Below are positions 15,800-24,973 of a DNA stretch of 26,901 nucleotides, piece by piece. The position numbers and the translations under genes are program-made. Within the stretch, counting starts at the first letter, position 1, and each line of letters opens with the position of its first letter. The DNA is from Verrucomicrobiales bacterium (GTDB lineage: Bacteria; Verrucomicrobiota; Verrucomicrobiia; Limisphaerales; J093). The notes under the pieces were generated by a model. The model did no database searches. It was not told the DNA's origin and saw only the letters and a program-made list of their open reading frames with translations. The stretch lies in NCBI GenBank assembly GCA_024233215.1, contig JACKPW010000039.1, positions 1-26,901 on the forward strand. Reading direction: 5' to 3'.

Positions 15800-17680
15800 T
15801 TAGAGCGAGCTTACGTAGGCCAGCAAGTCCTCCAGTTCGGAAGGCGACAGGTCGGAAACCTGGCCGTGCTGGTCCTCCAGGTTCCGGCCCACCAGGACAT
15901 CCCGCAGCGCAGCCGCCGAGCCGTCGTGCAGGTAGGGACCGGTCCGCCACACCTCCACCAGCGTGGGTGTGTCGAACTCCTTCTGCTCCCGATCCAGCAG
16001 GCCCTGCGTGCCGACGTCGTGTGATTTCATGTCGGTGAAGTGGCTTTCGGCGGGGTGACAGAAGGCGCAGCCGACCAGTTCGTCGTTGAACACTTCACGG
16101 CCGCGCGCGGCCGCGGCGGACAACCTGCCCCGGACCAGATGAGGGCTGGGCACGGGTTGCAGACTCTTGAGATAGGCGTCCAGGGCTTCGGCCTCGGCTT
16201 CAGGACGCACGGCAAAAAGGATGTGGCGAATGCCGGCGCGCACGGCCGCTTCACCGCTGTCGCGCACGCCGAGGCTCATGGCCGGCGGGGTGGCGAGCGC
16301 CAGGAGCAGGCTCTTGGAGTTCTTGGGATTCCCCAGGTCGTCGTTCATCAGGTCCCAGTTCAATCCGTCGATGCGCGCATCCTCCGAATGACAGCTCGCA
16401 CAGCTCTGCCATTGCTGGAAACAGATGGTGGCGTCGTTGAAAAGCTGCTCGCCCCAACGTTCCGCGGTGAGTTCGGGAGCGGGGCCCAACGCCAGCGTCT
16501 TCGGCCGAAGCGGTTGCTGGTCGAGGTCGAGCACGTCCAGCGTGTCGCTGAAGTACTCCGCGATGAAGGCCCGGTTCGCCACCATTGCCACGGCCCGCGG
16601 GCCGATGCCGGGCAGCTTGATCCGTTCACGGAGGTTCACGAGAAAAGCCAGGTCGTTGGGCACGTCCGCCACGCTCGCGGAGGCGGAGATGTAGGTGGGC
16701 GTCCGGTCGGTGGGGCGCTCCTTCGGCAGGCGGGCGAGCTTCTCGAGCAGACCCGGGATGTCGATCAGGCTCAGCTCGCGGGTGCCGGCGTGCGTCACCA
16801 GAAGCCGGGAGGAATCCGCGGTCCAGGCCACCCCCCAGGGATTGGCGGCGCCGTAGTCCACGGAGTCGAGCAGCACGCTGTTGATCACTTCCAAGGTGGG
16901 GACATCGATCAGCGTCACCGCGCTGGTGTTCATCCAGCCGCGCTCGAGCTGGGTGGTGGGAAGCTGGTAGCGCGCCAGCGTGTGCACCACCGCCGCGAGC
17001 CTGCCGTCCGGCGAAACGCGGATGTCCCGCAACGTGGTGCTGCCGTTGGGAAGCATAAGCGACTTCACGACGCGACCTTCGGCGAGGTCGATGACGCTCA
17101 CGTTGGCGGCGACGCGGTTCGCCGAGGCGGCCCCCGAAGGCAGGTGATGCGCCACGAGAAGGTGTTTGCCGTCGGGCGTGACCGCTGCCGAGATCGGCTC
17201 GCGCTCCACCGGGATTCTGGACACCACCTTTCCGGTGGCGGTTTCAACGACCATGACCCGGCTCCTGAAGCGGCTGCAGACATAGAGGTGCAAACCGTCC
17301 GGGCTGAGCACCGGAGCCACCGGCGTGTGGGCCAGCGGGGTGCGTCGGGCCACCTCCCCGCTCGTCGTGTCCACCATGCAGAGAATCCCCTGGGGTCTGG
17401 CGCAGGTGACGAAGAGCTGATCGCCGGCACGATTCAGGGCCAGGCCGGTGGGAGGCGCGGGAAGATTGATCCGCCGTTGCACCTCGCCGGTGCCGGCATC
17501 GACCTGCAGAATGGCGTTGGCGGTCGCGGCTGTCACGTAGAGCCGGCTGCCATCCGGGGCCACGGCGAGGGCGGCGGGGGACAGATACCCGGCGGCAACG
17601 GCGTGCGCCGTCAGAAGCCAGGCGCTCAGGACGAGGCCGGTAGCGGCGACATGAGGAAGGCGAAGGAAACACGTTTTCAT
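15800..17680 (-). CDS. YVTN-type beta-propeller fused to a di-heme cytochrome c peroxidase-like domain, exported
   Basis: A 626-residue protein from ATG 17680 with a signal peptide (ATGLVLSAWLLTAHAVAAG). Residues about 35-390 form YVTN/YncE-type propeller blades (LAVAPDGSRLYVTAATANAI; VLSPDGLHLYVCSRFRSRVM; AAVTPDGKHLLVAHH; RVSPDGRLAAVVH). Residues about 405-626 resemble MauG/cytochrome c peroxidase with two heme motifs: CASCH (427-431) and CAFCH (538-542). FDTPTLVEVWRTGPYLHDGS is the conserved distal segment of this family. Such fusions are periplasmic and of mostly unknown substrate. It is downstream of argG and DUF2809 on the same strand, separated from DUF2809 by 117 bp. The 134 bp between its stop and the convergent tsaC stop show no strong terminator. 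Confidence 0.88.
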   Translation of the reverse strand: MKTCFLRLPHVAATGLVLSAWLLTAHAVAAGYLSPAALAVAPDGSRLYVTAATANAILQVDAGTGEVQRRINLPAPPTGLALNRAGDQLFVTCARPQGILCMVDTTSGEVARRTPLAHTPVAPVLSPDGLHLYVCSRFRSRVMVVETATGKVVSRIPVEREPISAAVTPDGKHLLVAHHLPSGAASANRVAANVSVIDLAEGRVVKSLMLPNGSTTLRDIRVSPDGRLAAVVHTLARYQLPTTQLERGWMNTSAVTLIDVPTLEVINSVLLDSVDYGAANPWGVAWTADSSRLLVTHAGTRELSLIDIPGLLEKLARLPKERPTDRTPTYISASASVADVPNDLAFLVNLRERIKLPGIGPRAVAMVANRAFIAEYFSDTLDVLDLDQQPLRPKTLALGPAPELTAERWGEQLFNDATICFQQWQSCASCHSEDARIDGLNWDLMNDDLGNPKNSKSLLLALATPPAMSLGVRDSGEAAVRAGIRHILFAVRPEAEAEALDAYLKSLQPVPSPHLVRGRLSAAAARGREVFNDELVGCAFCHPAESHFTDMKSHDVGTQGLLDREQKEFDTPTLVEVWRTGPYLHDGSAAALRDVLVGRNLEDQHGQVSDLSPSELEDLLAYVSSL

Positions 17681-17797
17681 GGGGGATTCTGCGAGCAGTC
17701 GGACCGCGGAAGACAGGTTGAACACCGCGAAAGGCGATGACGCGATCCGCCACCGGGCTCTGCTGGTGTCTCGATCAAGGTGCATTTGCGGGAGACC

Positions 17798-18286
17798 CTA
17801 CCGAACCCGCCGCCGACAGGGAAGCCCCGTTGCAGCCTTCCTGCGCTGCTTCAACCAGAGGCAGGATCCCCGCCCCGCATCCACCATCACGCCCAGCAGG
17901 CAGCCCACGGTGTAGCATACGAGATCCGACCCGAGAAAGCCATTGCCCAGGAGGAGGGCACCGATGCGGTTGTGCCGGATGGTGCGGATCCAATCCGCCT
18001 GGTAGAGCTGGCTGAACTCCACGGCGAACGCGATTGCGACTGTCACGCAGGCCGCTGTGCCCGTCGGGATGCCGGGGCGGACGAAGCCGATAAACAGGAA
18101 CAAGGCGACTGCCCACAGGGTGTCGCCGGCGTAAGTGACGATGAAGGCGGGGAGGCGTTCGGCGAGGGCGGACCGGGAGAACAGGCCTGTGGCGATCACG
18201 ACGGCGAGGAGCGCGCCGGTGGTCAGCCTGTTTCGTTCCCTGGCACCCGCGGGAGCCGTCGTGACAGCCGACGGGAGGAGGTTCAT
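17798..18286 (-). CDS. DUF2809 integral membrane protein
   Basis: A 162-residue protein with about four hydrophobic segments: GALLAVVIATGLFSRS, GDTLWAVALFLFIGFV, TAACVTVAIAFAVEF and LVCYTVGCLLGVMVD. The motif EFSQLYQADWIRTIRHNRIG followed by NGFLGSDLVCYTVG is characteristic of the DUF2809 family, small inner-membrane proteins without an assigned function. ATG 18286 is preferred over the overlapping GTG 18289 because AGGAG lies four bases before the ATG. It starts 29 bp after the argG stop on the same strand, so it is probably cotranscribed. The C-terminal tail is basic (LKQRRKAATGLPCRRRVR). Confidence 0.88.
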   Translation of the reverse strand: MNLLPSAVTTAPAGARERNRLTTGALLAVVIATGLFSRSALAERLPAFIVTYAGDTLWAVALFLFIGFVRPGIPTGTAACVTVAIAFAVEFSQLYQADWIRTIRHNRIGALLLGNGFLGSDLVCYTVGCLLGVMVDAGRGSCLWLKQRRKAATGLPCRRRVR

Positions 18287-18315
18287 CACGCTCCTGGCGG
18301 GGCTGGCCGATGCCG

Positions 18316-19602
<1,287 letters not shown>

Positions 19603-19664
19603 GCAAACAGATTGAGACCGAATGGCCGCCGTCGCCAAGTGGAAAACAGTGGATGGCCCGTGCC

Positions 19665-19693
19665 TTGACGCCGTCGGAGCCGCTGATTAGGTT
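19665..19693 (+). promoter_or_regulatory. Sigma-70-type promoter of the thiC transcript
   Basis: TTGACG (19665-19670), a 17-bp spacer, and TAGGTT (19688-19693) make a plausible -35/-10 pair. The start of transcription would fall near 19700, immediately before the first conserved riboswitch bases, which supports the call. Confidence 0.55.
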
Positions 19694-19701
19694 CACCAGC
19701 A

Positions 19702-19815
19702 ACTCGGGGAGCCTCCATCGGCTGCGCACGGATGCGGAGCCAAGGCTGAGAGGGCGGTCGCGCAAGCACCGCCGACCCGTTGAACCTGATCCGGGTAATG
19801 CCGGCGAAGGGAGAT
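19702..19815 (+). promoter_or_regulatory. TPP riboswitch (THI element) upstream of thiC
   Basis: The aptamer core is nearly consensus: CTCGGGGAGCC at the 5' side, GGCTGAGAG (19744-19752), ACCCGTTGAACCTGATCCGG (19775-19794), then GTAATGCCGGCGAAGGGA. TCGGG at the 5' side can pair with CCCGT for helix P2. The P3 region is extended (about 19711-19742, CCTCCATC against GATGCGGAG), and an additional stem GGCGGT/ACCGCC follows CTGAGA. Binding thiamin pyrophosphate should switch thiC off. I see no clear terminator in the 70 nt between aptamer and start codon, so the mechanism (translational or other) is open. Confidence 0.93.
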
Positions 19816-19885
19816 CTTCCTCCGCTTTTCCCGGTTCGAAACCGCAGTGCGACGGCACCGGATGCGCGTCGCCCCGACAACAGCC

Positions 19886-21880
19886 ATGATCGCCAACGAC
19901 AAGTCCTTTGAACCGCACAGCAGCGAACAACTGCCCGCCAGCCGGCGCATCCACGTCGAGGGCACGCTTCATCCGGACGTCCGCGTGCCCATGCGCGAGA
20001 TCGCCCTCTCCCCCACCCGCCGGATCGACGGTTCGTTGGAGGAAAACGAGCCCGTCCGCGTCTACGACTGCTCGGGTCCCTGGGGCGATCCCGACTTCGC
20101 CGGCACGGTCCACCAGGGCCTGCCCGCGCTGCGACGCGACTGGATCCTGCAACGCGGGGATGTCGAGGAGATCGAGGGACGCCCCGTCCAGCCGATCGAT
20201 GACGGCTACCTGTCGGAGAAACACCGCGACCTGGCGGAGGCGAAATCCCAGGATCCGACCGGGTTCAAACTCGGCGCGGCAACCTTGAAGCCGCGCCGCC
20301 CGCTGCGGGCGAAGCCGGGCAACGTCGTCACCCAGCTCCAATACGCCCGTGCCGGCATCATCACCCCCGAGATGGAGTTCGTCGCCATCCGCGAGAACCT
20401 GGGAATCTCAAATCTCAAATCTCAAATCGCCGACCTTTCCGCTGACATCGTTCGCAACGACCTGACAAAACAGCACGCCGGCTCCGCGCAATCCTCCATC
20501 CTCCATCCTGCATCCTCGTTTGTTCCGAGCGTCTTCCGCCGGTTCCCCCAGCGAATTCCCGCGCAGATCACGCCCGAGTTCGTCCGCGACGAGATTGCCG
20601 CCGGCCGGGCCATCATCCCCTCGAACATCAATCATCCCGAATCCGAACCGATGATCATCGGGCGCAACTTCCTCGTGAAGATCAACGCCAACATCGGCAA
20701 CAGCGCCGTCGCCTCGAGCATCGAGGAGGAGGTGGAGAAGATGCGCTGGGCCACCAAGTGGGGCGCGGACACGGTAATGGACCTCTCCACCGGCAAGAAC
20801 ATCCACGCCACCCGCGAGTGGATTCTCCGCAACTCGCCCGTGCCCATCGGTACCGTGCCGATCTACCAGGCGCTCGAGAAGGTGAACGGCAAACCGGAGG
20901 ATCTGACCTGGGAGATCTTCCGCGACACCCTCATCGAGCAGGCCGAGCAGGGGGTGGACTATTTCACCATCCACGCGGGTGTGTTACTCCGGTTCGTCCC
21001 GCTCACCGCCTCCCGCATGACCGGCATCGTCTCTCGCGGCGGCAGCGTCATGGCCAAATGGTGTCTCGCCCATCACCAGGAAAACTTCCTCTACACCCAT
21101 TGGGACGACATCTGCGACATCATGGCCGCCTACGACGTGGCGTTCAGCATTGGCGACGGACTGCGCCCCGGCTCCCTTGCCGATGCCAACGATGAGGCGC
21201 AGTTCGCGGAACTCAAGGTGCAGGGCGAACTCACCCAGCGCGCCTGGGCCAAGGGCGTGCAGGTCATGAACGAGGGCCCCGGTCACGTGCCCATGCACAT
21301 GATTGAGGAGAACATGGCCAAACAACTCGAATGGTGCGGCGAGGCACCCTTCTACACGCTCGGCCCGCTCACCACCGACATCGCGCCCGGCTACGACCAT
21401 TTCACCAGCGGGATCGGTGCGGCGATGATCGGTTGGTACGGCTGCGCGATGCTTTGTTATGTCACGCCCAAGGAACACCTCGGCCTGCCGAACAAGAAGG
21501 ATGTGAAGGACGGCGTGATCACCTACAAGATCGCCGCGCACGCTGCCGACCTGGCGAAGGGCCATCCCGGCGCGCAATACCGTGACAACGCGTTGAGCAA
21601 GGCGCGCTTCGAATTCCGTTGGGAGGACCAGTTCAACCTGGGCCTTGACCCGGTCACGGCGCGCGAGTTCCACGACGCGACCCTCCCGCAGGAAGGCGCC
21701 AAGACCGCGCACTTCTGCTCCATGTGCGGCCCCCACTTCTGCTCGATGAAGATCACCGAGGACGTGCGCAGGTTCGCCGCGGCCCAGAAGGTCTCCGAGG
21801 ACGAGGCGCTGAAACAAGGCATGGAGGAGAAGGCCCGTGAATTCCGGAAGAAAGGGGCGGAGCTTTACGCGAAGGCGTGA
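19886..21880 (+). CDS. thiC: Phosphomethylpyrimidine synthase ThiC
   Basis: A 664-residue radical-SAM enzyme of thiamin synthesis. It converts aminoimidazole ribotide to hydroxymethylpyrimidine phosphate. Conserved blocks are EPVRVYDCSGPWGD, INHPESEPMIIGRNFLVKIN, SSIEEEVEKMRWATKWGADT, SRGGSVMAKWCLAHHQENF, LGPLTTDIAPGYDHFTSGIG and the C-terminal cluster motif CSMCGPHFC (C611, C614, C619; CX2CX4C) for [4Fe-4S] binding. Between IREN and ITPEFVRDEIAAGRAIIP it has roughly 56 residues where E. coli ThiC has about 27. The extra stretch contains two 7-bp tandem repeats (20404-20428 and 20491-20518). ATG 19886 is the likeliest start, with ATG 19862 and GTG 19847 as in-frame alternatives; none has a strong ribosome binding site. 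Confidence 0.95.
   Translation: MIANDKSFEPHSSEQLPASRRIHVEGTLHPDVRVPMREIALSPTRRIDGSLEENEPVRVYDCSGPWGDPDFAGTVHQGLPALRRDWILQRGDVEEIEGRPVQPIDDGYLSEKHRDLAEAKSQDPTGFKLGAATLKPRRPLRAKPGNVVTQLQYARAGIITPEMEFVAIRENLGISNLKSQIADLSADIVRNDLTKQHAGSAQSSILHPASSFVPSVFRRFPQRIPAQITPEFVRDEIAAGRAIIPSNINHPESEPMIIGRNFLVKINANIGNSAVASSIEEEVEKMRWATKWGADTVMDLSTGKNIHATREWILRNSPVPIGTVPIYQALEKVNGKPEDLTWEIFRDTLIEQAEQGVDYFTIHAGVLLRFVPLTASRMTGIVSRGGSVMAKWCLAHHQENFLYTHWDDICDIMAAYDVAFSIGDGLRPGSLADANDEAQFAELKVQGELTQRAWAKGVQVMNEGPGHVPMHMIEENMAKQLEWCGEAPFYTLGPLTTDIAPGYDHFTSGIGAAMIGWYGCAMLCYVTPKEHLGLPNKKDVKDGVITYKIAAHAADLAKGHPGAQYRDNALSKARFEFRWEDQFNLGLDPVTAREFHDATLPQEGAKTAHFCSMCGPHFCSMKITEDVRRFAAAQKVSEDEALKQGMEEKAREFRKKGAELYAKA
20404..20428. 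repeat. 7-bp tandem repeat (AATCTCA)3 plus AATC inside thiC
   Basis: Three perfect AATCTCA units and a partial fourth lie within the thiC reading frame, encoding about NLKSQI. The sequence is unlike the surrounding G+C-rich codons and resembles simple repeats more usual between genes in this bacterial group. It sits in the length-variable loop after IREN. Confidence 0.8.
20491..20518. repeat. 7-bp tandem repeat (ATCCTCC)-type, four units, inside thiC
   Basis: Four consecutive units ATCCTCC, ATCCTCC, ATCCTGC and ATCCTCG are read in frame as SSILHPASS. It lies 62 bp after the AATCTCA repeat, in the same extra segment of ThiC. Its presence in the frame without a stop or frameshift indicates tolerance at a surface loop. 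Confidence 0.8.
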
Positions 21881-21908
21881 GCTGCAAACTTCCAGGACGC
21901 GATTAGAA

Positions 21909-24863
21909 ATGGCTGAAGCCGCCACAGCGCAAGACCAGGAACGAGAGACTGCCGACCTCAAGGCATTCGTCTTGCGAGAGGTCTTGCCTGTGTTCCGTGC
22001 CTCCCACTCACCAAAGCTGACCGACGCGGAGGTTGAAAGCGCAGTTGGTCTGCTGTTCGATTTGCTCGAACACCGAATTGACGACCCAAATCTTGACGGA
22101 ATTGGAACACAGGTTTTGGAGTGCCTGGCCCGTAGGTTTTGTAGCCGAGAGCATGTCACGATCGCCGACAGGTTTGAGCCTTTCGCAAAGTTCGTGCTCA
22201 ACCTGGCGTTTCCCGCCCGCTACGAATCACTGGCGGCAACCCTTCGCAACCGATTCACGCTGGCCGAGATTCTGAAGGAACTCAGGCTGGCGCAAGACAG
22301 CGAACTGAAGGCTTGGTCACTTTGTCCTTGGCAACAGTTTCCGCCAGCCGGGCTATCGGGAACACCGGATTTCAAGGAGCAAGTTGGTTGGACGGTTCGC
22401 TTCCGCAACACCGAGGACCACCTCGCACCGGAATTGGACGATGTGCGCGAATCCAAGCTCGTTCAAAGCGTTTGCGTTTGCCTCGTCTGGTTGACGGCAA
22501 AGTTTGAACGCGAGATACGCCTGACGCTGACACGGTCGAGATTGTCAGACTATCTTCAAAGCGTCCAAACCCGCTTCGCGGACATTGGCTCTCGATTCGT
22601 CGAACTCACAACCGAAGCGCGGTCAGCCGAGGAATACAGACTTCTTGTTCCCCTTGCGCCTTCACCGGAAGCAGTTTCGTCCAGTGAGATTACCGACGCG
22701 TCGAAGGTCGCCGACGTCAATCGGGTCACAGTCATCGAAGCAAATCCCGGCGCTGGGAAAACATGGACGCTTCAGTCCGTTGCTTGGCGACAAGCTGAGG
22801 GATTGCTTTCAGGCAAGCCGGACTATGACCGGATTCCTGTTTACGTTGAACTGAAACTTGCTGCACATGACAAGCGCACGATTAAGGAAGCGGTCCACGA
22901 AGCTTTGAAAGCGGCCAGCGGGGAAGCCAGACCGATTCCGTGGAACTCGCTCCTCTTGCTGGTGGATGGGGTGAACGAAGTTGCGACGCAGCATCAAACG
23001 GCCTTCAAGGCCGAGCTTCGGGATTTGCTATCGCGGTTCACGAAGTTGCGGGTTGTCTTGGCGGGGCGGCCCAATTCATTTCGTGGCGAGTTTGAAGCGC
23101 GCATCGTTGTTTTGCGACGACTCTCCGACGAACAACTCTCCGATTTGTTTCGACGTGCTCTCGATGATGCGGGCAGGGCGGGAGGGTTGCTCGACATCGT
23201 TCGACACAGTCCCTTTCTATCGTCATGGGCGCGGACGCCTCTCCATGCAGCAATGGTTGTCAGCCTCGCCAAGCAAGGAGGAATAGACGCACTTGCCGAC
23301 CATTCAACGACAGTGAGGCGTTTCGTTCGCGACTTCCTCAGCCGCGAAACGGACCAAGCTTCTGCTCCGGTGACTCGCACAGATTTTGAAACAAAGGAAT
23401 TGCTAATTGCTCGCTTGGCCTTTGAAACGAAGTGTTCAAACCAAGGTGCGTTCTCACGAACCACCGCTCGCTCAATCTTGGCCACTGCCAAATTCAAAGC
23501 GGTAGCGCCCAGTTTGGACATCTCTAGGTTTCTCGAAGAAATTCGCGACAATCATTTGCTCGAACGAGCAGTCGGTGATGCGATGGAGTTCGCGCACGAA
23601 CTTTACCACGACTATTTCGCCGCGACCGAGTTGGAAACGCGGGAGCAATTGCAGGTCGGGTTAGGGACTGAGTTTGCCTTGGGTCACTTCGCCGAGACCC
23701 ATTGGAGCGAATGCATCCGGCTGTTTGCCGGGTATTCGAACGCTAACAGAATCCTGGTCGAGCGTGGCGCTGCGAAAAATCCGTTCCTCGCGTGGCAACT
23801 ACTCCGGGATACGCGCGATGGAACACCTGAGTTGGCGGAGCGGGTATCCGACGAAGCCTACTGTGCTTTGTCGGCGGAACTGAAATCAGCAGCCCAAGCG
23901 ACAATGGCGGGCGCTTGTGTCTTCGTGCTGGCGGATTTGGGACGCGCGGACCTGTTGGAGCAGGCAATCACTGAACAATCTCAGGCCTTCGAACCCAAGC
24001 GGCTGCGTGAGGGGACGGATGCGGAAAAAGAGGCCGTGCTTGAGAGGCAGAAACAAGTCGCTCTGCCACCCGCCAATGGATTGCTGCTGCTCGTGCGGCT
24101 GGGCTTGATGGAGCAGAAATTCCGGCAGGAAGGTCGTTTCTGTCAGGCGGCGCGGGCGGCCATTCGCGGGCTTGAACGAATCAAAGCAGCGCGTGTTCTG
24201 TGCGCGATGCTGTCTGCGTGGACTGGTGGCACGTTCAGCGAACCGGCGCTCATCCCCGGAGCGGTATTGGACGCGCTCGTTAGACTTGGGGTAGATGAGG
24301 TTCTTGACCGCGAAGACAAGTCCATGAACCAGACGCTGGCATTGTGGCTGAAACGGGCTTCGGAAGCTGGGCTTTCCAAAGCTTGGGCAGCTTACGGACG
24401 GGTTCTTCGACTTGCGCGGCGCGTCTACGTCGCCGATACGGGTCTTGAGTTCGATGGCGAGTCCGCGCTCAAGTGGCTTCGTCAGTCGCATGAAGCTGGG
24501 GACAGCAGCGGCACGTTGGAACTTGCGCTCTTGTTGGTCGAAGAGCCTGAGTTCGCCAACGAAGTGGGCCAGGGCGAACGAATGCTCAGGCAGTTGGCGC
24601 AGACGAACCTTGAGGCTCGATACGAACTGGGGCTGCGACTCCTGAAGGGAGAAGACCTTCCAAAGAACGAACCTGAGGGCTTCGAGCACCTTCTTTCGGC
24701 AGCGGAGTCCGGGCATGCCGAGGCGAAGCGTGAGGTTGACCCATTGCTTTGCGGTCAGCTTATTGTTGATCCTTCACCGCACATCGAGCTTCCCACATGG
24801 GCCAAGCCATACCAGAGCCGACTGACGGCTCTGTTCCCGAACAACCCAAGGAACCTCACCTGA
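21909..24863 (+). CDS. STAND NTPase of NACHT type with N-terminal HEPN-like nuclease domain and C-terminal Sel1-like repeats; candidate anti-phage NLR
   Basis: A 984-residue protein. The N-terminal third is helical and contains VRFRNTEDHLAPELDD with R166-N-x3-H171, matching the R-x4-6-H motif of HEPN ribonucleases. The middle is a NACHT-like ATPase: Walker A EANPGAGKTW (about 277-286), Walker B SLLLLVDGVNEV (about 346-357, the DGxxE form typical of NACHT) and a sensor segment RVVLAGRPNSF (about 381). The winged-helix-end signature MEFAHELYHDYFAATEL (about 560) follows. Residues about 815-940 look like Sel1/TPR-type repeats (ALKWLRQSHEAGDSSGTLEL; LEARYELGLRLLKGE; LLSAAESGHAEAKREV), a likely sensor region. 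By analogy with bacterial NACHT and Avs immune proteins, sensing of a phage product would trigger oligomerisation and RNA cleavage by HEPN; this is inference. It lies 28 bp after thiC and just before restriction-modification genes. Confidence 0.82.
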   Translation: MAEAATAQDQERETADLKAFVLREVLPVFRASHSPKLTDAEVESAVGLLFDLLEHRIDDPNLDGIGTQVLECLARRFCSREHVTIADRFEPFAKFVLNLAFPARYESLAATLRNRFTLAEILKELRLAQDSELKAWSLCPWQQFPPAGLSGTPDFKEQVGWTVRFRNTEDHLAPELDDVRESKLVQSVCVCLVWLTAKFEREIRLTLTRSRLSDYLQSVQTRFADIGSRFVELTTEARSAEEYRLLVPLAPSPEAVSSSEITDASKVADVNRVTVIEANPGAGKTWTLQSVAWRQAEGLLSGKPDYDRIPVYVELKLAAHDKRTIKEAVHEALKAASGEARPIPWNSLLLLVDGVNEVATQHQTAFKAELRDLLSRFTKLRVVLAGRPNSFRGEFEARIVVLRRLSDEQLSDLFRRALDDAGRAGGLLDIVRHSPFLSSWARTPLHAAMVVSLAKQGGIDALADHSTTVRRFVRDFLSRETDQASAPVTRTDFETKELLIARLAFETKCSNQGAFSRTTARSILATAKFKAVAPSLDISRFLEEIRDNHLLERAVGDAMEFAHELYHDYFAATELETREQLQVGLGTEFALGHFAETHWSECIRLFAGYSNANRILVERGAAKNPFLAWQLLRDTRDGTPELAERVSDEAYCALSAELKSAAQATMAGACVFVLADLGRADLLEQAITEQSQAFEPKRLREGTDAEKEAVLERQKQVALPPANGLLLLVRLGLMEQKFRQEGRFCQAARAAIRGLERIKAARVLCAMLSAWTGGTFSEPALIPGAVLDALVRLGVDEVLDREDKSMNQTLALWLKRASEAGLSKAWAAYGRVLRLARRVYVADTGLEFDGESALKWLRQSHEAGDSSGTLELALLLVEEPEFANEVGQGERMLRQLAQTNLEARYELGLRLLKGEDLPKNEPEGFEHLLSAAESGHAEAKREVDPLLCGQLIVDPSPHIELPTWAKPYQSRLTALFPNNPRNLT

Positions 24864-24867
24864 ACAA

Positions 24868-24972
24868 ATGAAAACCCTCGACCGCCAAGAGTTGGATGTC
24901 GTCAACAAGACGCGGCGCAATCCCGTGTTGCGGGACTGGCGCGGCCAGTTCTCGCCAGGGTTCGTCGCCTGA
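24868..24972 (+). pseudogene. Remnant of a DNA methyltransferase N-terminus (34 codons)
   Basis: ATG 24868 opens a short frame: MKTLDRQELDVVNKTRRNP, then VLRDWRGQFSPGFVA and TGA 24972. The pattern (V/I)NKxRxNxxxxWRGQFxPxFV resembles, from memory, the beginning of one class of site-specific DNA methyltransferases in which the catalytic domain follows directly. Here the protein stops where that domain should begin, and the next gene starts one base after the stop. It is probably the surviving end of a deleted or replaced methyltransferase gene, though a genuine short peptide cannot be excluded. Confidence 0.5.
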
Positions 24973-24973
24973 C

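Noticed and set aside
16040..17740. 566-residue plus-strand open frame
   Set aside because: It is antisense to the propeller-cytochrome gene, whose motifs, signal peptide and heme sites are unambiguous. Open antisense frames are expected in high-G+C DNA.
19832..19844. CGGTT-CGA-AACCG hairpin as the terminator of the TPP riboswitch
   Set aside because: A 5-bp stem with a 3-base loop and no following T-run is too weak to call an intrinsic terminator.
20404..20518. Short CRISPR-like array in thiC
   Set aside because: The units are 7-bp tandem repeats without spacers, inside an open coding frame.
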